Shown here in pieces: positions 26,824 through 36,450 of a DNA stretch of 64,000 bases; position 1 is the stretch's first letter; each line of letters opens with the position of its first letter. The DNA is taken from contig NZ_LMPT01000001.1 in the NCBI RefSeq assembly GCF_001424425.1, forward strand, positions 608,137-672,136, in the 5' to 3' direction. The position numbers and the translations under genes were made by a program. Below the pieces are notes generated by a model. It did no database searches and was not told the origin of the DNA. It saw only the letters and a program-made list of their open reading frames with translations. The DNA comes from Acidovorax sp. Leaf191 (lineage in GTDB: Bacteria > Pseudomonadota > Gammaproteobacteria > Burkholderiales > Burkholderiaceae_C).

Positions 26824-29592
26824 ATGTCTGCCATGCCATCGCCCGCCGCTGACCTGTGCTGCCTGGCCCGGCCCGAGGGGCTGCTGGCCAGCCATTCCCG
26901 CTTCTACCAGCGCCTGCACCGCCGCTACGCCGACGACCTGCCCCTGCTGCCCCCCGGCCCGCCGGTGCTGGCCACGATGGAGCAGGCCTACGAGGCCTTG
27001 CGCGCGCGCGGCGCGGACACCGGCACCGCCTTGCGGGTGGTGCGCCAGCTGGTCATGGAGCGGCTGATCCAGCTCGATTGCGATGAGGAGGCCTCCCTGG
27101 CCGACGTCACCCGCGCGGTGACCGAGCTGGCCGAACTGGCGCTCGACCGCGCCTGCCACCAGGCGCGCCAGGAGCTCGACGAGCGCCACGGCGCGCCGCG
27201 CGGGCCCGAGGGCCAGCCGGTGCAGCTGTGGATCATCGGCATGGGCAAGCTGGGCGCGCGCGAGCTCAATGTGTCGAGCGACATCGACCTGATCTACGTG
27301 TACGAGCACGACGGCGACACCGCCGGCACGGCCGAGGGCCGCGGGCGCATCTCCAACCACGAATACTTCGCGCGGGCCGTCAAGTCCATCTACAGCCTGG
27401 TGGGCGACACCACCGAGCACGGCTTCGTCTTCCGCGTGGACCTGGCCCTGCGGCCCAACGGCAACTCGGGGCCGTCGGCGGTTTCGCTGCCGGCACTGGA
27501 GGAATACCTGCAACTGCATGGCCGCGAATGGGAGCGCTTTGCCTGGCTCAAGAGCCGTGTGGTCGCGCCGCGCGACTGTATCGGGGGCTCGGAGGTGCAG
27601 GCGCTGCGCGGCGTGGTGCTGCCCTTCGTGTTCCGCCGCTACCTCGACTACAGCGTGTTCGACGCCCTGCGGTCCCTGCACCGCCAGATCCGCGACCACG
27701 CGGCCAAGCGCAGCGCCGGCCACCCCGAGCGCGCCAACGACGTCAAGCTCTCGCGCGGCGGCATCCGCGAGATCGAATTCACCGTGCAGCTGCTGCAGGT
27801 GGTGCGCGGCGGGCAGTTCCCCGAGCTGCGCCGCCGGCCCACGCTCGACGCGCTGCCGCGCATCGCGCAGGCCGGCCTCATGCCGCAGGAGACGGCCGAG
27901 GCACTCGCCCGCGCCTATGTCTTTCTGCGCCGCGTGGAGCACCGCATCCAGTACCTGGACGACCAGCAGACGCACGTGCTGCCCACGCGCGACGACGACC
28001 TGGCCTGGATCGCCTACACCATGGGCTACCCCGACTGCTGCGCCTTTCTGCACGAGCTCGACGCGCACCGCGAGCTGGTGGCCCAGGAGTTCGACACCCT
28101 GCTGGGCGGCAGCGGCAAGAAGCAATGCAGCGGTGGCGGTTGCGGCGGCCCCCGGGCGGCCGCGCCGCCTCCGCCCGAGCTGGAGAGCCTGCTCGAACAA
28201 CTGCCTCCCGGCTTTCGGGAGCGCGTGGCCGAATGGCGCAACCACCCGCGGGTCGAGGGCCTGCGCGATGAAGCGCGCACGCGCCTGTTCCGCCTGGTGC
28301 AGCGCACCGCGCGCTGGCTGGCCGAAGGCAAGGTGAACGAGGACGCGGCGGTGCGCCTGGTCGGCTGGCTGGAGCCACTGCTGCGGCGCGAAAGCTACCT
28401 TGCTTTGCTGCTGGAGCGCCCGTCGGTACACGAGCACCTGCTGCACCTGCTGGGCGCCGCCAAATGGCCCGCCCGCTACATGCTGCAGCACCCCGGCGTG
28501 ATCGACGAGCTGGCGGGCGATGCGCTGCTGTCCGAGCGCTTCGTGGTGGAAGACTTCGAGCGCGAGCTGGCCGTGCGCCTGGCCTCGCTGCAGTCCACCG
28601 GCGAAGACGACGACGAGACCCTGCTGAACCTGCTGCGCCGCGCCCAGCACGCCGAAACCTTCCGTACGCTGGCGCGCGACGTGGAGCGGCGCATCACCGT
28701 CGAGCAGGTGGCAGACGACCTGTCCGCACTGGCCGACAGCGTGCTGCGCATCACCGCCGACTGGTGCTGGAGCCGGGTCAAGAACCGCCATCGCAAGAGC
28801 CCGCAGTTCGGCATCATCGGCTACGGCAAGCTGGGCGGCAAGGAGCTGGGCTACGGCAGCGACCTGGACATCGTCTTCGTGTTCGATGACGACGACGATC
28901 GCGCCCCCGAGGTCTACGCCGCCTTCGTGCGCAAGCTCATCAACTGGCTCACCGTGAAGACCAGCGAAGGCGATTTGTACGAGATCGACACCGCGCTGCG
29001 CCCCAACGGCAGCTCGGGCCTGCTGGTCACGAGCTTCGAGGCCTACGCCAACTACCAGCAGCGCCGCGGCAGCAACACCGCCTGGACCTGGGAGCACCAG
29101 GCCATGACGCGCGCGCGCTTCGTGATGGGCAGCGACGCGCTGCGCGAGCGCTTCGACACGGTGCGCGAGGCCGTCATCACCTCCGAGCGCGACCCGGTGG
29201 CCCTGCGCGACGAGATCGTGCTGATGCGCGAGCGCGTGCGCTCGGCCCACCCCACGCGCGACGGCCGCTTCGACGTGAAGCACAGCCCCGGCGGCATGGT
29301 GGACGCGGAGTTCGCGGTGCAGTACCTGGTGCTGTCGCAGTCGGCGGCGCACCCCGAGCTGCGCGGCAATGTGGGCAACATCGCGCTGCTGCAGCGCGCC
29401 GAGCAGGTGGGGTTGCTGCCCCCCGGTGTGGGCACCGCCGCGGCCGACGCCTACCGCGAACTGCGCCGCGTCCAGCACGTGGCGCGCCTGGACGAGGCGC
29501 CCACGCAGGTCGCGCCGCCCGCGCTGCAGGCCGAGCGCGACGCCGTGTTCGCCCTCTGGCTCGCCGTGTTCGGCGCGGGCCTGGGGATGTAG
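26824..29592 (+). CDS. glnE: Bifunctional glutamine synthetase adenylyltransferase/removase
   Basis: About 922 residues. Two nucleotidyltransferase halves each show the motif G.GKLG..EL..SSD.DL: GMGKLGARELNVSSDIDL in the N-terminal removase half and GYGKLGGKELGYGSDLDIVF in the C-terminal adenylylating half. A GlnD/PII-UTase-like helical domain follows each. A low-complexity Cys/Gly/Pro linker (KKQCSGGGCGGPRAAAPPPP) sits between the halves. The enzyme adds and removes AMP on glutamine synthetase under PII control. The start is uncertain: GTG 26797, ATG 26809 and ATG 26824 are all in frame with weak ribosome sites; I chose the last. The function call does not depend on this. Confidence 0.95.
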   Translation: MSAMPSPAADLCCLARPEGLLASHSRFYQRLHRRYADDLPLLPPGPPVLATMEQAYEALRARGADTGTALRVVRQLVMERLIQLDCDEEASLADVTRAVTELAELALDRACHQARQELDERHGAPRGPEGQPVQLWIIGMGKLGARELNVSSDIDLIYVYEHDGDTAGTAEGRGRISNHEYFARAVKSIYSLVGDTTEHGFVFRVDLALRPNGNSGPSAVSLPALEEYLQLHGREWERFAWLKSRVVAPRDCIGGSEVQALRGVVLPFVFRRYLDYSVFDALRSLHRQIRDHAAKRSAGHPERANDVKLSRGGIREIEFTVQLLQVVRGGQFPELRRRPTLDALPRIAQAGLMPQETAEALARAYVFLRRVEHRIQYLDDQQTHVLPTRDDDLAWIAYTMGYPDCCAFLHELDAHRELVAQEFDTLLGGSGKKQCSGGGCGGPRAAAPPPPELESLLEQLPPGFRERVAEWRNHPRVEGLRDEARTRLFRLVQRTARWLAEGKVNEDAAVRLVGWLEPLLRRESYLALLLERPSVHEHLLHLLGAAKWPARYMLQHPGVIDELAGDALLSERFVVEDFERELAVRLASLQSTGEDDDETLLNLLRRAQHAETFRTLARDVERRITVEQVADDLSALADSVLRITADWCWSRVKNRHRKSPQFGIIGYGKLGGKELGYGSDLDIVFVFDDDDDRAPEVYAAFVRKLINWLTVKTSEGDLYEIDTALRPNGSSGLLVTSFEAYANYQQRRGSNTAWTWEHQAMTRARFVMGSDALRERFDTVREAVITSERDPVALRDEIVLMRERVRSAHPTRDGRFDVKHSPGGMVDAEFAVQYLVLSQSAAHPELRGNVGNIALLQRAEQVGLLPPGVGTAAADAYRELRRVQHVARLDEAPTQVAPPALQAERDAVFALWLAVFGAGLGM

Positions 29593-29681
29593 ACCGCCGA
29601 CCCCCGGCGTTGCCGCTGCGAGAGCAGGCGGTGACAAATGGTTGCAAGTTGCCGGGGCACCGCCGGCCTAAAAAAGTCGTT

Positions 29682-29703
29682 AATTCAAACAACTGTTTGA
29701 ATT
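29682..29703. promoter_or_regulatory. Perfect palindrome, likely operator of the TetR efflux regulator
   Basis: AATTCAAACA-AC-TGTTTGAATT: two perfect 10-base arms around a 2-base spacer, 21 bases before the ATG of the TetR-family regulator and in the promoter region of the efflux operon. Size and symmetry are typical of a TetR operator, so autoregulation of the whole operon is likely. Confidence 0.75.
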
Positions 29704-29724
29704 CTGGTGGTTTAATCCGGGGCC

Positions 29725-30474
29725 ATGAGTTTTGGTGCCCATTTCATTCCTGCCGCCCAGCGCACCGCCCGCAGCGACGGCGAAGACACGCGTGCGCGCC
29801 TGCTGCGCGCGGCCTTGCAGCTGTTCTCCGAAAAGGGCTTTGCCCAGACCTCGGTGCGCGCCATTGCCGAGGCCGCCGGCACCAACGTCGCCGCCATCGC
29901 CTACCACTTCGGGGACAAGGCGCAGCTGTACACCGCCACCTTCTACGAACCCTTTGGCAGCGGCAGCGACCTGATCCCGGTGTTCGCCGACCCCGCGCTG
30001 GACCTGGGCGAGGCCCTGAGCCGCTACTTCGCAGGGTTTCTGGAGCCGCTCAAGCACGACGACCTGGTCACCCAGTCGGTGCGCCTGCACATCCGCGAGC
30101 TGCTGGACCCGACCCACGTCTGGCCCGAGCTGTTCGAGCGCGAGTGCCGCGCGCCCCACCTGGCCCTGGTGCAGGTGCTGCGCCGCCACATGGGCGTGAC
30201 CGAGGTGGACGACGACATCCACCGGCTCGCTTTTTCGCTGGCCGGCCTGGTGATGCAGATGTGGACGCAGCGCGACGCCTTGCAGGGCATCACACCGCAG
30301 CTGGCCACGGAGGCGGCCGTCGAGCAGTGGGTGGAGCGGCTGACCGGCTACGCCCTGGACATGGTGCGCGGCGACATCGCACGGCGGCAGGCCGACGCAC
30401 CCCCGGTGCGCCCTGCACGCCGCGGTACTTCACAGACTCCGAGGACTTCGCACAAGAAGGCATCCAACACATGA
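29725..30474 (+). CDS. TetR/AcrR regulator with CerR-type C terminus
   Basis: 249 residues. N-terminal helix-turn-helix (TRARLLRAALQLFSEKGFAQ ... IAEAAGTNVAAIAYHFGDKA), then a ligand domain of the CerR (DUF1956) kind (DLVTQSVRLHIRELLDPTHV; FSLAGLVMQMWTQRD) and a basic tail. It heads an efflux operon: its TGA overlaps the ATG of the outer membrane factor. The perfect palindrome just upstream is its probable binding site. It is predicted to repress the RND system until a drug-like ligand binds. Confidence 0.9.
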   Translation: MSFGAHFIPAAQRTARSDGEDTRARLLRAALQLFSEKGFAQTSVRAIAEAAGTNVAAIAYHFGDKAQLYTATFYEPFGSGSDLIPVFADPALDLGEALSRYFAGFLEPLKHDDLVTQSVRLHIRELLDPTHVWPELFERECRAPHLALVQVLRRHMGVTEVDDDIHRLAFSLAGLVMQMWTQRDALQGITPQLATEAAVEQWVERLTGYALDMVRGDIARRQADAPPVRPARRGTSQTPRTSHKKASNT

Positions 30475-31907
30475 CCACCAGCAAGACCCGACTTTTATGG
30501 GCCGCCTGCCTGCCCCTGGCCCTGGGCGCCTGTGCCATCTCGCCACCGCCGGCGCAAGTGCCCGCACCGCCCCCTGTGGCGTGGCAGGCCCCGTTGCCGC
30601 ACCAGGGCTCTCTCGGGGACCTGGCGCAGTGGTGGACGCAGCTGGGCGACCCGCTGCTGGTCGAGCTGATCGACGCGGCGCAGGCCATCAGCCCGGGCGT
30701 CGCGCAGGCCCAGTCGCGCATCGCGCAGGCCCGGGCCACGCAGGTCAGCAGCCGCGCTGCGCTGCTGCCGTCGCTCGACGGCCAGGGCAATGCCAGCCGG
30801 GGCTTCAATGAACAGCTCGCGGGCATTGCCACCACGGCGCAGGCCGGGCTGCAGGCGAGCTGGGAGATCGACGTCTTCGGGGCCAACCGCGCCACCAAGG
30901 CTGCGGCCGACCAGCGACTGGCGGGTGCCCAGGCGCTGTGGCACGAGGCCCGCGTGAGCGTGGCCGCCGAGGTCGCGCTGCAGGCGAGCAGCCTGCGTAC
31001 CTGCCTGGAGCAGTTGCGCGTGGCCGAGCGCGACGCGCAGTCGCGCGGCGAGACCTCGCGCCTGTCCGACCTGAGCGAGCGCGCGGGCTTCACTGCCCCG
31101 GCCACCGCAGCGCTGGCCCGCGCCAGCGCCGCCGAAGCCCAGGCCCGCGCATCGCAGCAGCGCATGCTGTGCGAGGTGGACGTGAAGACCCTGGTGGCCC
31201 TGACCGGCTGGGAAGAGCCCGCGCTGCGCGCCCGCCTGTCCACCGCCGCGCCTGCGGCGCCCGACACATTGTTCAGCATCGCGGCCCTGCCCGCGCAGGT
31301 GCTGGCCCAGCGGCCCGACGTGTACAACGCCGAGCGCGAAGTGGCGGCCGCCAGCGCCGAGGTGGGCAGCGCGCAGGCGCAGCGTTACCCGCGTTTGTCG
31401 CTCAGCGGCTCCGTGGGCACGGCCTGGGTGCGCACCGGCGGCGTGACCACCGACCTCAACACCTGGACCATCGGCCCGCTGGCGCTGAGCGTGCCCCTGT
31501 TCGACGGCGGCCGGCGTGGCGCGCAGGTCGATGCGGCGCAAGCCCGATACGACGAAGCCGCAGCGCTGTACCGCGCCAAGGTGCGCCAGGCCGTGAGCGA
31601 GGTGGAGCAGGCGCTGGTGCGGCTGCAGAGCACGGCCGAACGCAACACCAGCGCACGCACGGCGGCGGCGGGCTACCGCACCTCGTTCGATGCGACCGAG
31701 GCGCGCTGGCGCGGCGGGCTGGCCAGCCTGGTGGAGCTGGAGGATGCGCGGCGCACGTCGCTCGCGGCCGAGAACGCGCTGGTCGCGCTGCAGCACGAAC
31801 GCCAGGCGGCCTGGATCGCGCTGTACCGCGCCGCAGGCGGCGGCTGGAACGGGCAGACCGCCCTCGCCGTAGCCCCACCATTCGCTGCGGCCACCGCCGC
31901 GCGCTGA
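30471..31907 (+). CDS. Outer membrane efflux lipoprotein (NodT/OprM family)
   Basis: 478 residues. Lipobox LGAC at Cys 21, then the two repeated OEP domains of TolC-like channels: QWWTQLGDPLLVELIDAA, ARATQVSSRAALLPSLDGQG, WEIDVFGANR, LAQRPDVYNAEREVAAASA and PLFDGGRRGAQVDAAQARYD. It forms the trimeric outer-membrane duct of the RND pump encoded downstream. ATGA overlap with the regulator gene shows translational coupling. Unusually for such operons, it precedes the adaptor and pump. Confidence 0.92.
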   Translation: MTTSKTRLLWAACLPLALGACAISPPPAQVPAPPPVAWQAPLPHQGSLGDLAQWWTQLGDPLLVELIDAAQAISPGVAQAQSRIAQARATQVSSRAALLPSLDGQGNASRGFNEQLAGIATTAQAGLQASWEIDVFGANRATKAAADQRLAGAQALWHEARVSVAAEVALQASSLRTCLEQLRVAERDAQSRGETSRLSDLSERAGFTAPATAALARASAAEAQARASQQRMLCEVDVKTLVALTGWEEPALRARLSTAAPAAPDTLFSIAALPAQVLAQRPDVYNAEREVAAASAEVGSAQAQRYPRLSLSGSVGTAWVRTGGVTTDLNTWTIGPLALSVPLFDGGRRGAQVDAAQARYDEAAALYRAKVRQAVSEVEQALVRLQSTAERNTSARTAAAGYRTSFDATEARWRGGLASLVELEDARRTSLAAENALVALQHERQAAWIALYRAAGGGWNGQTALAVAPPFAAATAAR

Positions 31908-31983
31908 GTGATTGAAACCGTGGGAGCCGGCCGATCGCCAGCCTCCTTTTCCTGACACCGACTGGATGAACGGACAGACAAAA

Positions 31984-33219
31984 ATGACAACTCCAACGCA
32001 ACGTTTCAAGTTCTCTCCCACCGCCTTCGCCGTGATCGCCGCCTGCGTGCTGGCCACGGGCGGCGCCCTGGTTTTCTCGGGCGCGTCGCGCGCGGCCGAT
32101 GAGCCCAAGGCCAACCAGCCCCGCCCCGCGCTCACCGTGAGCACGGCCCAGCCGCAGCGCACCTCCGTGCCGGTGCGCCTGTCGGCCAACGGCAATGTGG
32201 CCGCGTGGCAGGAGGCCAGCATCGGCGCCGAAAGCAACGGCCTGCGCCTGACCGATGTGCGCGTGAACGTGGGCGACGTGGTCAAGGCCGGCCAGGTGCT
32301 GGCCACCTTCTCGGCCGAGACGGTGCAGGCCGACGTGGCGCAAATGCGCGCAAGCCTTCTCGAAGCCCAGGCCAACGCGGCCGAGGCGGCGGCCAATGCC
32401 GACCGCGCCCGCTCGCTGCAGGCCACGGGCGCCTTGAGCCAGCAGCAGATCCAGCAATACACGACGGCCGAGAAGACCGCGCAGGCCCGGGTGGAGGCCG
32501 CCAAGGCCACGCTGAACGCACAGCAGCTGCGCCTGAAGTACACGCAGGTGGTGGCGCCCGACAGCGGCGTGATCTCGGCCCGCACGGCCACGGTGGGTGC
32601 GGTGGTGGGTGCGGGCACCGAGCTGTTCCGCATGGTGCGCAAGGGCCGCCTGGAGTGGCGGGCCGAGGTCACCTCGACCGAGCTGCGCCGCATTGCGCCG
32701 GGCGCCAAGGTCAGCGTGACCGCGGCCAGCGGCGCCACGGCCGAAGGCACGGTGCGCATGGTCGCGCCCACGGTGGACCCGCAGACGCGCAATGCGCTGG
32801 TGTACGTCGATTTGCCGGCGAACAGCGATTTCCGCGCAGGCATGTTCGCGCGCGGCGAGTTCGCGCTGGGCCAGAGCGATGCGCTCACCGTGCCGCAGGA
32901 GGCCCTGGTCGTGCGCGACGGGTTCTCCTACGTGTTCGTGGTGGGGGCCGAGCAGCGCGTGCAGATGCGCAAGGTGCAGACCGGCCGCCGTGTGGCGGAC
33001 CGGGTCGAGGTGGTGTCGGGCCTGGAGGCCAATGCGTCGGTGGCCGTGCGCGGGGCGGGTTTCCTGAACGATGGCGACCTGGTGCGCGTGGCGGCACCGG
33101 CGGCTGCGCCGGTTTCGCCCGCGGCACCTGCACAGCCCGCGCGCACCTCCTCAGCGCGGGAATTCAAGCCAAAAATGCACCTGGCGCTTGCTGATCAAGC
33201 GCCAGCAGCTCTCAATTAA
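31984..33219 (+). CDS. RND efflux periplasmic adaptor (membrane fusion protein)
   Basis: 411 residues. Signal/anchor helix (FAVIAACVLATGGALVFS), barrel-sandwich hybrid (VNVGDVVKAGQVLATFSAE), long alpha-helical hairpin with LSQQQIQQYTTAEKTAQARV, beta-barrel (SDFRAGMFARGEFALGQ) and membrane-proximal domain. It connects the pump to the outer membrane duct. ATG 31984 is chosen; an upstream ATG at 31966 is possible. The last 18 codons (FKPKMHLALADQAPAALN) and the TAA stop are encoded by a copy of the intergenic hairpin repeat, so the native C terminus has been replaced or extended by repeat DNA. Confidence 0.92.
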   Translation: MTTPTQRFKFSPTAFAVIAACVLATGGALVFSGASRAADEPKANQPRPALTVSTAQPQRTSVPVRLSANGNVAAWQEASIGAESNGLRLTDVRVNVGDVVKAGQVLATFSAETVQADVAQMRASLLEAQANAAEAAANADRARSLQATGALSQQQIQQYTTAEKTAQARVEAAKATLNAQQLRLKYTQVVAPDSGVISARTATVGAVVGAGTELFRMVRKGRLEWRAEVTSTELRRIAPGAKVSVTAASGATAEGTVRMVAPTVDPQTRNALVYVDLPANSDFRAGMFARGEFALGQSDALTVPQEALVVRDGFSYVFVVGAEQRVQMRKVQTGRRVADRVEVVSGLEANASVAVRGAGFLNDGDLVRVAAPAAAPVSPAAPAQPARTSSAREFKPKMHLALADQAPAALN

Positions 33220-33220
33220 G
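33163..33220 (-). repeat. Comamonadaceae-type hairpin repeat, copy 4, forming a gene's 3' end
   Basis: Minus-strand reading TTAATTGAGAGCTGCTGGCG, then CTTGATCAGCAAGCGCCAGG and CATTTTTGGCTTGAA matches copies 2 and 3. On the plus strand it supplies the final codons and the stop of the adaptor gene. Its terminal TTAA also overlaps the AAGGAG ribosome site (33218-33223) of the pump gene. Confidence 0.85.
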
Positions 33221-33231
33221 GAGCGTTCTTC

Positions 33232-36200
33232 ATGAATGTATCCACCTGGTCCATCAAGAACCCGATACCGGCGCTGATGCTGTTCGTGCTGCTGACGTTC
33301 GGCGGCCTGCTGTCGTTCAACGCCATGAAGGTGCAGAACTTTCCGGACATCGACCTGCCCACGATCTCCGTGACCGTGGCGCTGCCGGGCGCCTCGCCTG
33401 CGCAGCTCGAAAACGACGTGGCGCGCAAGATCGAGAACAGCATCGCCACGCTGCAGGACTTGAAGCACATCTACACCAAGGTGCAGGACGGCGGCGCCAC
33501 CATCACGGCCGAGTTCCGCCTGGAAAAGCCCACGCAGGAGGCGCTCGACGACGTGCGCTCCGCCGTGGCCCGCGTGCGCGGCGACCTGCCCGGCGATGTG
33601 CGCGACCCCATCGTGACCAAGATGGACCTGGCCGCGCAGCCGGTGCTGGCGTTCACCATCGCCTCCACCCGCATGGACGACGAGGCGCTGTCGTGGTTCG
33701 TGGACGATGCCGTCGCCAAGAAGCTCCTGGCCGTGCGCGGCGTGGGCGCGGTCAACCGCGTGGGCGGCGTGCAGCGCCAGGTCCATGTGGAACTGGACCC
33801 GGTGAAGCTGCAGGCGCTCAACGCGTCGGCCGCCGACATATCGCGCCAGCTGCGGCTGGTGCAGACCGAAAGCGCCGGCGGCCGCACCGACCTGGGCGGC
33901 AGCGAGCAGCCCGTGCGCACGCTGGCCACCGTGCAGTCGGCGCAGGAACTCGCGGGCCTCACGCTCGCGCTGTCCGACGGCCGCCATGTGCGGCTCGACC
34001 AGGTGGCCACGGTCTCCGACACCATCGCCGAGCCGCGCGCGCTGGCCATGCTCAATGGCAAGCCCGTGGTGGGCTTCGAGGTGGCGCGCAGCAAGGGCGC
34101 GAGCGAGGTGGAAGTGGGCGGCGCGGTGCAGGCTGCGCTCAAGGAGCTGCGCGAGCAGCACCCCGACCTCGAGGTCACCGAGGCCTTCAACTTCGTGCAG
34201 CCGGTGCAGGAGGAATACGACGGCTCCATGCACCTGCTGTACGAAGGCGCCCTGCTGGCCGTGCTGGTGGTGTGGCTGTTCCTGCGCGACTGGCGCGCCA
34301 CGTTCGTGTCGGCCGTGGCGCTGCCGCTGTCGGTGATCCCGGCGTTCATCGGCATGCACCTGCTGGGCTTTTCGATCAACGTGATCACGCTGCTGGCGAT
34401 GTCGCTGGTGGTGGGCATCCTGGTGGACGATGCCATCGTGGAGGTGGAGAACATCGTGCGCCACCTGCGCATGGGCAAGACGCCCTACCAGGCGGCCATG
34501 GAGGCGGCCGACGAGATCGGCCTGGCGGTGGTGGCCACCACCTTCACGCTGATCGCGGTGTTTTTGCCCACGGCCTTCATGAGCGGCATCGCGGGCAAGT
34601 TTTTCAAGCAGTTCGGCTGGACGGCGTCGCTCGCGGTGTTCGCCAGCCTGGTGGTGGCCCGGGTGCTCACGCCCATGATGGCGGCGTACATCCTCAAGCC
34701 CATCGTGGACGAGCACAAGGACCCGCGCTGGATGACGGTGTACCTGCGCTGGGCGTCCTGGTGCGTCAAGCACCGCTGGATCACCTTCCTGGCCACCGGC
34801 GCGTTCTTCATCGGCTCGCTCGCGCTGATCCCGCTGCTGCCCACGGGCTTCATCCCGCCGGACGACAACTCGCAGACCCAGGTCTACCTGGAACTGCCGC
34901 CCGGCGCCACGCTGGCGCAGACCCGCGCCGTGTCCGAAGACGCGCGCGCGCGCATCGCCAAGGTCGAGCATGTCAAAAGCGTCTACACCACCATCGGCGG
35001 CGGCTCGGCGGGTGCCGACCCCTTCATGGGCGGCGCTGGCGCCGAGACGCGCAAGGCCACGCTCACCATCTTGCTGGCCGAGCGCGGCGACCGGCCGCGC
35101 AAGCAGGGCATCGAGAACCACATCCGCGCCGCGCTGGAGACGCTGCCGGGCGTTCGCAGCAAGGTGGGCCTGGGTGGCTCGGGCGAGAAGTACGTGCTGG
35201 TGCTCTCGGGCGACGACCCGCAGGCGCTGACCACGGCGGCCCTCGCGGTCGAGAAGGACCTGCGCACCATCCCGGGCCTGGGCAGCATCTCGTCCACCGC
35301 CAGCCTGGTGCGCTCCGAGATCGCGGTGCGCCCCGACTTCGCGCGCGCCGCCGACCTGGGCGTGACCAGCAGCGCCATCGCCGAGACCCTGCGCATCGCC
35401 ACCGTGGGCGACTACGACGTATCGCTGCCCAAGCTCAACCTGGCCTCGCGCCAGGTCCCCATCGTGGTCAAGCTGCAGGACGACGCGCGCCAGGACCTGT
35501 CGCTGCTCGAGCGTCTGGCCGTGCCCGGCAGCAAGGGCCCGGTGATGCTCGGCCAGGTGGCCACGCTGGAGTTCAGCGGCGGCCCGGCCGTGGTGGACCG
35601 CTACGACCGCGCGCGCAACGTGAACTTCGAGATCGAGCTGTCGGGCCAGCCGCTGGGCGACGTGACCAAGGCGGTGGAGGCGCTGCCCTCCATCAAGAAC
35701 CTGCCGGCCGGCGTGCGCCAGATCACCATCGGCGACGCCGAGATGATGGGCGAGCTGTTCGCCAGCTTCGGCCTGGCCATGCTCACCGGCGTGCTGTGCA
35801 TCTACATCGTGCTGGTGCTGCTGTTCAAGGACTTCCTGCACCCGGTGACCATTCTGGCGGCGCTGCCGCTGTCGCTGGGCGGTGCGTTCGTGGGCCTGTT
35901 GATCGCGCAAAAGAGCTTCTCCATGCCCTCGCTCATCGGGCTGATCATGCTCATGGGCATCGCCACCAAGAACTCCATCCTGCTGGTGGAGTACGCCATC
36001 CTGGCGCGGCGCGAGCACGGCATGACGCGCTTCGAGGCGCTGATCGACGCGTGCCACAAGCGCGCGCGGCCCATCATCATGACCACGCTGGCCATGGGCG
36101 CGGGCATGATGCCCATCGCCCTCGGTATCGGCGCTGCGGACGCGAGCTTCCGCTCGCCGATGGCGGTGGCCGTGATCGGCGGCCTGATCACCTCGACGCT

Positions 36201-36342
36201 GCTGAGCCTGCTGGTCATCCCGGCGGTGTTCACCGGCGTGGATGACGTGGGCCAGTGGTTCGGGCGCACGATGCGCCGGCTGCGGGGCGGGCACCATGAG
36301 CACCCGCCTGCGGCACCGCAAACTCCGCCAGCCACGCATTGA
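33232..36342 (+). CDS. RND multidrug efflux pump, HAE1 family
   Basis: 1036 residues, normal for an RND inner-membrane pump. Twelve helices in two halves with two large periplasmic loops. N-terminal motif FPDIDLPTISVTVALPGASP; TM4 proton-relay motif GILVDDAIVEVENIV near residues 394-408; C-terminal half with GLIMLMGIATKNSILLVEYA. ATG 33232 follows AAGGAG nine bases upstream. It is the last gene of the TetR-controlled operon regulator-duct-adaptor-pump. The substrate cannot be read from sequence; HAE1 relatives export amphiphilic drugs, dyes and solvents. Confidence 0.94.
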   Translation: MNVSTWSIKNPIPALMLFVLLTFGGLLSFNAMKVQNFPDIDLPTISVTVALPGASPAQLENDVARKIENSIATLQDLKHIYTKVQDGGATITAEFRLEKPTQEALDDVRSAVARVRGDLPGDVRDPIVTKMDLAAQPVLAFTIASTRMDDEALSWFVDDAVAKKLLAVRGVGAVNRVGGVQRQVHVELDPVKLQALNASAADISRQLRLVQTESAGGRTDLGGSEQPVRTLATVQSAQELAGLTLALSDGRHVRLDQVATVSDTIAEPRALAMLNGKPVVGFEVARSKGASEVEVGGAVQAALKELREQHPDLEVTEAFNFVQPVQEEYDGSMHLLYEGALLAVLVVWLFLRDWRATFVSAVALPLSVIPAFIGMHLLGFSINVITLLAMSLVVGILVDDAIVEVENIVRHLRMGKTPYQAAMEAADEIGLAVVATTFTLIAVFLPTAFMSGIAGKFFKQFGWTASLAVFASLVVARVLTPMMAAYILKPIVDEHKDPRWMTVYLRWASWCVKHRWITFLATGAFFIGSLALIPLLPTGFIPPDDNSQTQVYLELPPGATLAQTRAVSEDARARIAKVEHVKSVYTTIGGGSAGADPFMGGAGAETRKATLTILLAERGDRPRKQGIENHIRAALETLPGVRSKVGLGGSGEKYVLVLSGDDPQALTTAALAVEKDLRTIPGLGSISSTASLVRSEIAVRPDFARAADLGVTSSAIAETLRIATVGDYDVSLPKLNLASRQVPIVVKLQDDARQDLSLLERLAVPGSKGPVMLGQVATLEFSGGPAVVDRYDRARNVNFEIELSGQPLGDVTKAVEALPSIKNLPAGVRQITIGDAEMMGELFASFGLAMLTGVLCIYIVLVLLFKDFLHPVTILAALPLSLGGAFVGLLIAQKSFSMPSLIGLIMLMGIATKNSILLVEYAILARREHGMTRFEALIDACHKRARPIIMTTLAMGAGMMPIALGIGAADASFRSPMAVAVIGGLITSTLLSLLVIPAVFTGVDDVGQWFGRTMRRLRGGHHEHPPAAPQTPPATH

Positions 36343-36450
36343 TAGCACGCACTTACATTTCGGGGGGCTCTTTCGGCAGAAAAGCCGGGAAATCACCCGG
36401 CAGCCGATGGGTTTGGTGGGGGGCGGGCGTTAGATAATGTAACGAGCACC

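Noticed and set aside
33151-36396. 1081-residue minus-strand frame opposite the RND pump
   Set aside because: Low-complexity His/Arg/Gln translation, no motifs; shadow frame.
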